Shown piece by piece: positions 43,142 through 54,600 of a DNA stretch of 64,000 nucleotides. The notes under the pieces were generated by a model that had not been told where the DNA came from, searched no databases, and was given only the letters and a program-made list of their open reading frames with translations. Position numbers and translations under genes: made by a program. The stretch is from Centropus unirufus (lineage: Eukaryota; Chordata; Aves; Cuculiformes; Centropidae): contig VYZI01001045.1 in assembly GCA_013397695.1 (NCBI GenBank), positions 15,338-79,337 on the forward strand, given 5' to 3'. Numbering within the stretch: the first letter of the stretch is position 1; every line of letters starts with the position of its first letter.

Positions 43142-45674
43142 TCACGGCTCCAGGTCTCGGGACAGCCGCAGCAGCTCCTTCTGCCTGTCGATGGCTTTCA
43201 GGTGCTGCAGGTACGCCCAGGTGGAGACGGGGTTCCGCACGCTCAGGGACTGCTCCGAGCCTGCCGGGAAGAGCTGAGATGGGGCTGGGCTCACGGATCC
43301 CCCTCCCGCACCTCGGGCTCAGCCCGCCAAGCTGCTCCATCACCTCTGGCTCATCCATGGCTCCCCTGGCACTGCCTGACTCACTGGTTTCCTTCCACTG
43401 GGGATGGCTCAGCCCGTTCCTTCCCCTTCATCACCTCTAGCCCAGCTCATCAAACCTTTCTGTCACCTCCAGCCTGACTCACAGATCCCTCCCTGCTGCC
43501 TCTTGCTCAGATCATTGAAATCCCCTGCATCACCTCTCGCTCAGCTCACGGATCCCCTCTATCACCTCCAGGAACCCACTGGAGCTGAAGGAGCAAGCTC
43601 CTTCAGGAACCAGATGCCCCGCCTGCTGCCTAACAGCCCCAGTGCTTTGGACATGCTGGAAGCGCTCCCGGACTCTCCTGAGCACCAGGAGCTGCTGACG
43701 GGTCCCTCCTGTCCCTCCCGTCCCCGCAGCGTGGGACCCACAGGCTCCCACCACCCAGGAGATGGAGCTCAGCCTCCACCCCTCGGTTCCTGGCGGCACC
43801 AGCTTCACGCAGACGAGCGTTCACCCCAGACAGGTTGGTGCCCCCGGGACACCCCCGCGGGACCCCCCAAGGGTGCTCCCCCCGGCTGGCTGTGAGAGGG
43901 AGGGTCCCCCAGGGTGGGGGTCCCCAGCACAGGGAGGTGGCGCAGATGGGTGAGCCCAGACGTACACGTGGAGATCCTGAGGGCTTTGGGGTCCTCCGGC
44001 CGGTGTGGAGAGCGATTCCGCAGTGGGGAGAGCGGAGCTGGGTGAGCAGAGAGAGCAGAAGCTCAGCCCCATCCCCGAAGGAGCGCGGGTCCCCAGCCCC
44101 GTCCCCCACCCGGCAGCGCTCACCGTGCGTGTGGCTCCGGCAGCGCTGCAGGACGCGCACGGTCTTTGCCATCATGTGCTGTGGGCAATGCACAAAGGTC
44201 ACAGGGTGGCACCCGGCCCCACTTTGCTCCCAGGCTGCTAAAACACAGTACCCTCCGGCTTCAGCACTGGTGGCAGCTGCCCTGGGTACCCCCAGGATCA
44301 GCCGGGGCTGGGGGATCCCCTAACGCCACGGGGATGCTCTGGAGCTGCATCCCGGGGGGGGGGACACAGCAGATCCCTCGAGGTTGGGGTCGGAGGGAGC
44401 CACCCTGCCCCACTCACCATCTTCTCAAAGTTGATGAGGTTCTCAGCCAGCGTGCAGTTGCCCTCGTGGATGAAGGTCATGTCTGGGGGAGGGATTTGGG
44501 GATCGGCTTTGGCCTCTTGGAGCCCTGGGGAGGGCTGGAGGCACGCAGAGGGGTCCCCCCACCCCAGCCCCCAATTCCAACCTGCACCCCAGCAGACGGC
44601 GTGCAGCTCCCGAGCTGAGGAACCCACCTTTGAGGATCAGGGGCACGAAGGGGATGATGGGGGGGCTCAGCTTGGCCACGGCCAGGCGATAGACCCTGTG
44701 GTTCCACGACGGGTCCTGGGAACCGAGCGGGACCTGAGCACAGGGCAGGCAGGGGACGCAGCCCTGGCTGCTGCTGCCCCAAGCGCAGGGGGGAAGGAGC
44801 GGGGGCATCTCCACCCCCATCCCCAAGGTGACCTTGCACCTGCGGGGAAGCGGGGACAAACCCTGAGATACGGGCTGGGAAGGGGCCGTGCTCACCAGCA
44901 TCCGCTCCAGCGCCGAGTGCAGCTTCCGGATCTTGTGGGGCAGCCTCTGCGCAGAGAGAGGGTCACTGGCTCTCCCACCCCGAGACCACCCGCTCTCCCA
45001 CCACCTCCTGCTCTCCACCCACCCCACTGAACCTCCCCGGGCTCGCGTCCATCACCACGGACCCAGAGCACCTCACGGGGCTGGCAGCAGCCCCCGGGCA
45101 GTCACCTCCCAGGTCTTGGCCAGGCGGCTGACGGCCGTGTTGCTCACGCCAAACATCACCGCAAAGAAGGAATTCAGGTTCTTCTGCTCCTTGAGGCTGC
45201 AGGTGAGGACAGAGTCAAGCGGGGAGGCCACCAGTGGCTCCATCCCCTCAGGAGCAGGAGGTGGGTGGCGAGGCACTCACTGTGCGGCCAGCTTAATGAA
45301 CTTGCGGAGGAGCTGGGCTCGTTTGCCCACCTCGGGGCAGAGGCACAGCTCGGTGGCCACCCAATACTGCAGCTCGTTGAAGCGCCGCATCACCCGCTCC
45401 AGGTTGGCCGTGGTCACATCGTGGAACTTCTGGGGCCCAACGATGTAGTGGATCATTTCCACCTGTAAAACCCAAAGTGGCTGCTGAGGGACGCCCCAAA
45501 AAGCCACCCCACAGGTGTCTCCCACCTCAGCTCGGGTGCTGGCCCTACCGGGTGGATGCTCTTGAAGAGGTTCCAGTCATAGTCAGTAAGGTGGCTGGCC
45601 AGGTCCTTGGAGCTGATGAGGTCCAGGGTCTCTGAGGAGCCGACATGGGGGCCCAGCTGCTCAGGGTGAGGGGT
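43142..45674 (-). CDS. RAPGEF3: RAPGEF3 exons 18-26: CDC25 catalytic domain and C terminus
   Basis: Exons 45549-45674 (SSKDLASHLTDYDWNLFKSI), 45281-45462 (TTANLERVMRRFNELQYWVA), 45106-45196 (KEQKNLNSFFAVMFGVSN), 44896-44946 (RLPHKIRKLHSALERML), 44628-44715 (DPSWNHRVYRLAVAKL), 44418-44482 (DMTFIHEGNCTLAENLINF), 44124-44178, 43966-44037 and 43142-43260 (STWAYLQHLKAIDRQKELL). The helical core and hairpin of Rap exchange factors are complete. The tail after the catalytic core (LSPLRNRSPHRPEDPK) is the least conserved part. Confidence 0.95.
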
Positions 45675-48600
45675 CTGTGCATTGGAGAGGACACCCAACC
45701 CCTCCTGCCATTAGCAGCCATGGCAGGGAAGGGAACACAAGCCCCGCGTCCAGGGTGAGGAGCAGAGAGGGACAGACACCTCCAGCCCTGAGCTGCTACG
45801 GAGGCACTGCAGCCCCAGATCATAGAATCACGGAACGGGTTGGGTGGAAAGGACCTCAAATCCCAGCCAGTCCCACCCCACGGGCAGGGACACCTCCCAC
45901 TGCACCAGAGGCTCCAAGCCCCATCCAACCTGGCCTTCAACACCTCCAGGGATGGGGCAGCCACCACTGCTCTGGGCAACCTGGGCCAGGGCCTCCCCAC
46001 CCTCACGGCAAAACATTTCTCCCCAAGATCTCACCTGAATCTCCCCTCTTTCAGCTCAAAACCCTTCCCTTCATCCTGTCCCTGCACTCCCTGATCCAGA
46101 GCCCTTCCCAGCTTTCCTGAAGCCCCTTTCAGCCCTAGAAGCTGCTCCAAGGTCGTCCCCCCCAACCCTTTTCTTGTCCAGGCTTGGGACCTGGCCAGAT
46201 GCTGCCCATCCCCAGGATGCCCTCCCCACGCTCTCACCAGGCTGCCCAGCTCCTCCACGCTCACGGCAAAGAGCCTCTCGTTGAGCCCCAGCGCCGTGAA
46301 CACCCCCACGGCCTCCAGCTGCAGCCCCACTTTGTCTGTGGGAGAGAGGATGGTTGGGGCCAGGAGGGAGAAGGAGCCAGATCCGGGCTGGGCACGGAGT
46401 ACCTGGACGGTGGCACCTCTGGGAGAGCCCGCTCACCTCCAGCTGAATTCACCTTCACCAGGATGTGCTCCCCGTGCTGGCCCAGCCGCGGGCCGAGGGA
46501 CCGCAGGATGTCCCGCACCGAGGCGTTGACGGGCAGCACCGTGACGAGGCACGAGTGGTCTGCTCTGTAGACCTCGTAGGGCACTGCAGGGCAGACAAAC
46601 GGCGTTAGAGCCCCCAGGTGCCAGGGAGGGGACATCCCTGCCAGCCATGGCCATACCTTTGTCCTGGGCTCTTAAGGCACAGCTCGTGTTCAGAATTCCC
46701 TCATCCTGGCCTGCAAGCCAGTTCACCGAGCTCCGAGCCTGTGGCCAAGGTGGGAGAGTGGAGGGGATGCCAGCCCAGAGACCACCCCCCTGCCAGGGGT
46801 GACCCAGCTCCCCACCCCTCAGTATCACCCCTACCTTGGGCTGGGGAGAAGCGCTGCCATCTCCATTCTCCAGCCTACAGCGAGAGGGAAAAGGTGTTTT
46901 TAGAGCCCACACCTTGTGCTGGTGGCAGAACCCTGTCCTGCAGCCCCCCATGGCACCACCAGGCCCCTTGAGCATCCCTGCCCCACAGGGCACTGGGGCC
47001 TCCCAGAGGTGTTTGCACAGGACACGCTGAGGACAAGGTGGCCGGAGAGCTGGTGGCATCTCCCTGGGCTTGGCAGTCATTGCTTTGCCAGTGAAGGCTC
47101 AGCCCCTGCCAAGAAGGGACTGGGGGAGCAGGGGCTGTTTAGCCTGGAGAAAGGGGGGCACACATCACCCCTGCCCGAGGGCGCAGTGGGGGGTGCTGGT
47201 GCCTTCTCCTGGTAGCCAGGGACAGCACAGGGGGAAATGGCCTCAAGACGGGCCAGGGAAGGTTTAGGCTGGGTATCAGGAGGAGTTTCCCTAGTGAAAG
47301 GGTCCCCAGGCAGAGGCCGCCCAGGGCGGTGGTGGAGTCCCTGGAGGGGGTGAGGAGTTGATGTAACCGGGGACGTGGTCTGGTGGTGGACCTGGGGCTG
47401 GATCGGTGGTTGGATTCAATGATCCTAAAGGTCTTCTCCAACCAAAACCATTCAGGGGTGGGTGCAGAGGTGGGTGCCAGCCGTGGCGCAGGGTGGGGGG
47501 ACAGGGCCAGGCGCTGTTTTGGATGGGGACGCCCGTCCGTTCTGGGGGAACTCACGTCCGGGGCCGCCGGCGTTCTGGCTCCTGGCTCAGCCCGCCCAGG
47601 CGGGGGTCCTGGCCCACCAGGTCAGCGAGGTTCTGCAGCAAAAAGAGGTGCTGGTCCGCGCGGGGCGGTGACAGCCAGACCCCTCGGGGACCCCCTCCCC
47701 GCGGCCCCGGTACCTGCAGCAGAGCCGTGGTGCTGCGGTCGCCCTGCAGCAGCCACCCGTAGAGCAGCACCCACTGGCTCACCAGCCGCAGGATCTTCCG
47801 GCGCTTGTGCAAGGAGTAGGTGGCCTTCTCCTGCTCCGAGCCCTCCAGCGGCTCCGCGTGGAAACTGGGACCAGTCAAGGGCACCAGAACTGGTGGTGGG
47901 GAGCAGGAAGGGATCCCCATACGCATGAACCCAGCACGGGATGGGAGATGGGGGTATCACAGAATCACCAGGTTGGAAAAGACCTTTGAGATCATTGAAT
48001 CCAACCGTCCCTGGCCACCACTGAACCACCCCGAGCTCCTCATCCGCCCGGCTTTAAACCCCGCCAGGGATGGGGACTCTACCCCCTCCCTGTGCAGCCT
48101 CTGCTGGGGCCCGAGGACCCTTTCCAGGAAGGAATTGTCCCTGATGTCCAACCTGACCCTGCCCTGGTGCAGCTTGAGGCCATTCCCCCTTGTCCCATCA
48201 CTGTCCCTTGGCAGAAGAGCCCAGCACCCACCTCTCCACCCCCTCCTTTCAGGCACTTGGAGGCAGGGATGAGCTCTCCCCTCAGCCTCCTCCAGCCTCA
48301 ACACCCCCAGCTCCCTCAGCTGCTCCCACAACCCCTGTTCTCCAGCCCCGTTCCCTTCTCCACACGCGCTCCAGCTCCTCCAGGTCCTTCTTGGAGCGAG
48401 GGGCCCAGGACTGACCCCAGGATTTGACTGGTGGCCTCACCAGTGCCGAGTGTAGGGGCACATCCCATCCCCGCTCCTGCTGGTCACGCTGGTTCTGATC
48501 CCCACCCAGGCCCTGAGGTCCTACTGGGATGACAGGGACCAAGGTGACCCCGTTGGTCCCTGGTGGGGTGTGGGACGGAGCCCGGTGCCCCCCAGCTCCA

Positions 48601-51600
48601 TCCGCAGAAGGATACTGGTGCAGCAGCGCCCTGCAGAGCTGCGAGGTCGGCATGAACACAGTGTAGGTCAGCAGGAAATCCCCCAGCAGGGTATCTGCAA
48701 GAGGCCAGGCCCCCCCAGTCACCCCTTACACTGTCCAGCAGCGAAGGGACACGGTGTGGGGGACAGGGTCACCCGTGGGTGCTCACGGACAGGGAGAAAG
48801 GGGCACCCATGCTCTGAACGGGACTGGCTCGTGGTCTCAGACAGGGGCACTCATGCCCTGAACGGGGCTGGTGGGGTCCCCGGACGGTGACCGCGCTCAC
48901 TCGGGGTCCTTTTTCACTCCTGACCACCCTGGAAAGGGGCGGCAAGGCTGGAAGCTTTGGGGCATGAAAGAAAATCCAAGGGTTACACTAAAAACGCGGC
49001 ACTTGGAGCTGGCTCCAAGGCAGCCGCCGGTGATGCCAGCTCGGATTTTTTACCCGCTGGGGACATCTTCTGGTTCCCAGCTCGCCTGGCTTCGCTTCTC
49101 TCCAAAGGCAGAGGAAGGGGGAGGGATGCAGGAGAGGAAGGAGATGCTCCCGGCCCTGGAACTGCTGCCCTGTCCCAGCCTCAATGGGGAATTTTAGGGT
49201 GCAAGGAGCAGCTTTGGGGATTTTAAGGGGAAAGGAGCAGCTTTGGGGATTGAACAGTGTGAAGAAGGCAGCCCCGCTCGGTGCTGCTCCTCCTCCCAGC
49301 ACCCCAGCCCCAGCCCCTGCCTGTCTCGGGGTGGCCCGGGACGTGGTCCCCAGCCCAAGGGGGTGACTCCCCCACCTACCCACAGGGTCATAGAGCGTGG
49401 CCTCGAGCCTCATGAACTCCAGCAGATGCTCCAGGATCTTCTCCGGCGTCCCGGCCATCACCAAGTACCTGGTGGGACACCACAAAAGGATGTGACACCC
49501 CAGCTGTGGGCAGAGCCACGGGGCCACCTGATGGAGCTGGTCCACACAGCCCGAGACCCCTGCCCGTTCCGGGGCTGCGGTCCTCGCAGCGAGAGCAGAG
49601 GAGGCGGAGGGATGGGGAGCGGCTGCTGTCACCTGCTGCTCCGGGGGGCGGCTGGCTGGCTGCTGCCACCCTGCAGGTTCTTCTGCAGGACCAGCACCAC
49701 CTTCCCGTGCTCCTTCAGCCGCATCGTGTTGGCCTCCACATCCTGGGGAGAAACCAGCTCAGCCCACTCCGGCTGCCTCAAGGCGGCTGCTGGCACCCCC
49801 AGACTTGACACTCAGAGAAGGTTCCTGCCTTACAAACACCACGGGGGGCGTGTGGAGCGCCCCAGCTTGGACCCAGCACCCTGCAAGCCCCCGGCCCACC
49901 TTGAGGATGTGGTTGAAGTCCTGCTTGTCCACACGGAGGAAGTGGCAGTTGTCCTCCCGCAGAATGATGGTGGCGGCTCGGGGGGCATCGTTCACCAGCG
50001 CCAGCTGCCCAAAGTCATCCCCCTCGTGCAAGGTGGCCACCAGCCCCTGGGGGACACCAGGAAGGGTGAGGGATGGGGTGGGAGCCCTTGTCCCCATTGG
50101 GGAACAGAGATGGGGACAGCGAGAGGCTCTTTTTCAGGGAGTGCAGGGAGAAGAAGAGGGAGAAGGGTTTTGAGGTGAAAGAGGGGAGATTGAGGTGAGA
50201 TCTTGGGGAGAAATGTTTTGCTGTGAGGGTGGGGAGGCCCAGGTTGCCCAGAGCAGTGGTGGCTGCCCCATCCCTGGAGGGGTTCAAGGCCAGGTTGGAT
50301 GGGGCTTGGAGCCCCTGATCCAGTGGGAGGTGTCTCTGCCCATGGCAGGGGGTGGAACTGGATGGGCTTGGATGTCCCATTCCGCCCCAAACCATTCCAG
50401 GATTCGGTGACACGGGGTGTGTGGAAAGCTCTGCAGCTGCAGGGATGCCCCCACCTTGCCGTGGGTGACCACGTTCACCGAGCCCTTCCAGATGATGTAC
50501 CACGAGGTGCCTTTATCTCCTTGGCTGAACACTGCAGGCAAAGAGCAGCGCCCAGCAGTCAAAGAGGGGGACCCCAAAATCAGCCTCAGCTCCCCCGGCC
50601 CAGCGCTCCGGTCCCCCCCATCCCTGCCCCACCAAGCGCCAGCAGGAGCCTCCCCGTGGATGCTCCAGGTGTCCTCCCCGGGCTGGGGACCCCGGGCTGG
50701 CCCCGGGCAGCCTCGCGGGGCTCTGGGGTGTGCGATACTCACGCACGGTGCCCGCTCGCTGGTGCGACTCGAACATGAGCACGGCCGCCAGCTCCCGCTT
50801 CACCTGTGGCAAGGGGCACCGTCCTCAGTGCCAGCCCCCCCGGGGCCGGCCGGGAGGGGACACGCGGGGGCACGGGGCGGGACAGGGGCTCAGGGCGCGG
50901 GGAGCGGGATGCCCAGGCAGGCAGGGCAGGATGCAGGGGTTGGGGACGAGGAGCAGTCGGGACGCGCTGGGGGTGCAGGGCAAAGCCTCACTCACGGAGC
51001 TGGAGAGGTGAGCCACAGCTTTGATGTGCAGGAGCTCCTCAAAGATGAGCTCCAGCTCGTCCTCCGTGCGCTGGGCAGGCCTGGAAGGGAGCACGGGGGG
51101 AGCAGCCATCAGTGCCCCCTGTCCACCACGTCCTGGGGCACAGACACCCCTCAACAGGCACAGACACCCCTCGTCTGGCACAGACACCCCAGTCCTGGCA
51201 CGGACACCCCTCGCCTGGCATGGACACCCCTTGCCAGGCATGGACACCCCTTGCCAGGCACGGACAACCCTTGCCTGGCACGGACACCCCTTGCCAGGCA
51301 CGGACAACCCTTGCCTGGCACGGACACCCCTTGCCAGGTACAGACAGCCCATGCCAGGCACGGACACCCCTTGCCTGGCACGGACACCCCTCGCCTGGCA
51401 CGGACACCCCTCGCCTGGCCAGGCAGCTGCTTTCTCCTCCCCGTGGGACTGATGCTCAGGTCACCACACCAGACCCTTTTGGCCCTCCAGCCCCCACGGA
51501 GCAGGGTCAGAATGAGCCCTGTGTGTGTCCCCCAGCCCCTGGGGAGCTCCTGGCCACTCACGGCTTGCGCAGGGCCATGGTGAGCAGCGCGTCCGGACCC

Positions 51601-54600
51601 AGCTGGGCCAGGAAGGTCAGCGCCTCCAGCAGCTCCTCTGCATCCCGGAGCCCAGCACCAGGCTCGGGGCTCAGCTCCAGCTCTGCAAAGCGGTAAAACT
51701 GGCTGTCCTTGTCCTGGAAATGCCACTCCTGCTTCACTGCAGGGGGAGAGCACCGTGAGCTTACTGCGCACCCCGGGGAGCCCCCAGGGGTTCCGTGTGC
51801 CCCAGGGGGGACCCCGCAGCGCCCAGTGCCCCCCAGTCTCTGCGGGCGCCCTCACCGTGGGTCAGGACGCCCCCGTCCACCAGCACCTGGCAGACCCCCA
51901 CAGCCTGGCTGCGGCTCTGCACGGCCGGCCCCGCGCTCAGCACCCAGTCCACCAGCTCCTTCCCCGAGCAGCACCGCCTGCACGGACACAGCGAGACAAC
52001 CGTGACACCCGGCCCCGGCTGGCACCGGTGCTGCTGCCCCTCGAGGGGCCGGGGGCGCTCCTGGCATGGCCTGGGGGCTGCGTCCCACCTGTGGTGCCGC
52101 AGGTGATGCTTGTGGTCCCGGATGAGGCCCGGGCGGGTGCTGCTGAGGTGGATGAAGAGGAGCTTTCCTGCTCGCCAGATCTTCTCTGAGGATGCCTGGG
52201 GGGGTGGAAGTGGGTTCTACAGCTTCCAGAGGAAGAGGCAGAGCCCCGGGCTGCCCTGACCCCCCGCACGCTCAGCTGCGCCCCAGCACCCCGCGCACGC
52301 CAGCATCTCCATCCCCCGCCCCCAGCAATGGCTGAGCCCAGGGGCCCGGGCACCCCAGAGCTGAGCTGAGGACCCCAGGGCCTGGGGGTGCTCACCCTCC
52401 CACCTCTCACAGCCTTTCAGGTGTTTTTCCATCTCCCCCCTCCCCAAATTCAGGTCCTTGTGGGTTTTCTCAGCCCACCCACCTGGGTCAGGCTGTGTCC
52501 ATACTCCAAGGTGGATTCAGTGTCCAAAAGTGGGGTCTGCAGGACCAAAGGACAAGGGGGTTGGAGGATGTGGGGGCTCCGCTGTGCCCCCCTTCACTCC
52601 ACGCACCCCAGCAGGGCTCCGGCCTTCCCCAAGGCTTGGCTCAGCCTCATCTGCTCTGCACCAGGAGAGGATGTGAGTGCTCCTGGATGCCCACCAGCAC
52701 CGAGCTCCCAAGAGCAAGGCAAAGCCTTCCCTGTGCCCCCTCCTTGCTGAGAGGAGAGCACCTCAGGGACCCCACTGAGCCCCGGCCGCGTGGGATGTTT
52801 GACTTCAGAAGGGGAAGCACATTCGAATGAGGGAGCTGGGAGATAAAAGGAGGAAGTTAGAAGTAAAACCTTTGCTAACAGAGATCAAGGCCATCAGATT
52901 TGAGACCCGGAGCTGGTCACCAGAGAACTTGAGAAAGAGCCGGGGAAGCCAGCGCAGCCCCAGAGCAGGGAGAGGTCTCCAAAGCCTACAGGGGTTCCTC
53001 CAGCGTTGAAGCTGGGTCCAAACAAAGAGGATTCTAAAGACCCCAAACCATGGTGGGTTACAGGAACGGTCCAAGAAAGCCTTGGAGAGCGGGAGGATCA
53101 GCTCACAGAGGGCACTAAGGACTGGAGACATGACCAGCCTGAACCACAGCAGATGATGGGGAGCAAGAATCACAGAATGAGACAGGTTGGAAGGGAACTC
53201 AAAGCCCAGCCAGTCCCACCCCACGGGCAGGGACACCTCCCCCTGCACCAGGGGCTCCAAGCCCCATCCAACCTGGCCTTCAACACCTCCAGGGATGGGG
53301 CAGCCACCACTGCTCTGGGCAACCTGGGCCAGGGCCTCCCCACCCTCACGGCAAAACATTTCTCCCCAAGATCTCACCTGGATCTCCCCTCTTGCAGCTC
53401 AAAACCCTTCCCCTCATCCAATCCCTGCACTCCCTGATCCACAGCCCCTCCCCAGCTTTCCTGGAGCCCTTTTCAGACCTGGAAACTGCTCTAAGGTCTC
53501 CCCAGATCCTTATCCTCTGCAGGCTGAACAACCCCAACTCTCCCAGCCTGTCCTCAGAGCAGAGGAGCTCCAGCCCTTGGATCATCTCCATGGCCTCTGA
53601 AGCCCCTCCAACAGCTCCAGGTCCTCCCTGTGGACCCAGGGCTCCAGGTGGGTCTCAGAGTGGAGCAGAGGGGCACAATCCCCTCCCTCCCAATGAGGGT
53701 GGGAGGCCCTGGCCCAGGTTGCCCAGGGCAGTGGTGGCTGCCCCATCCCTGGAGGTGTTGAAGGCCAGGTTGGATGGGGCTTGGAGCCTCTGGTGCAGTG
53801 GGAGGTGTCCCTGCCCATGGCAGGGGGTGGAATTAGATGATCTTTAAGGTCCCTTCCAACCCCAACCATTCTATGGTTCTGCAAGGCCCATCAGAAGGTG
53901 TTTTTTTCCTCCTTGTGCTTCTTTCCCTCCCAGTTTTTTTCTCCCTGGAGACGGGATGCTCCAGGGAAAAGCAGCACAAGGAAGGGATGAGCCATCGCCC
54001 ACCCCAGCTGCAGCCCCAATCCCTTGCAAAGGCACCTGTGCTCCCGCTCCCGTCCAGGTGCTGCCCAGAGGGATGAAGGCTCCCACATGGCCTCAGCCCT
54101 GAATAAACAAACTTTCATCTTGGCTGCGTGTGCTGCAGAAACCACGGGGGAGCACCCGGCACCAGTCAGACCTGTTCTCCACCGCTGCCCGGCTGAGCAG
54201 CCAAGGCTCTCGGAGCATTCACCCCGGTCTGCGTGAGGGCCATCCTTCCTCGGGGTGTCTTCAGGGAAAGCTTTTGCGGTCCCCCCACATTTGTTTCTGG
54301 CTGGACGAGGTCTGCAGCATTCCAGGCTGGTGGTGAAGGTGGTGGGCGCTCAAAACACGGCAACTTCTGGGTCAGATCCCCCTCAGATCTGCTGGCTCCA
54401 GGCTGGTTGGGAAGGCTTGAGCAACTCCAGCAGAGGGACAGCCAGATGAAAGCCTCAATTAAGGATGCCAAGGGCATGAGTGATTAACTGCAGAAGCCTT
54501 CTTTGCAAATTAATTCAAGGACAAAAACACTTGCCAGGAGCTGTGGGGAAACCCAGCAACGCTGGGACCTCCTGGTGCAGGCAGGAGGCGGAGGGAGGTG

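Noticed and set aside
51112..51855. Long frames with PGTDTPCQA or SVPGKGCPC repeats
   Set aside because: Translations of the 20-bp intronic minisatellite in RAPGEF3.
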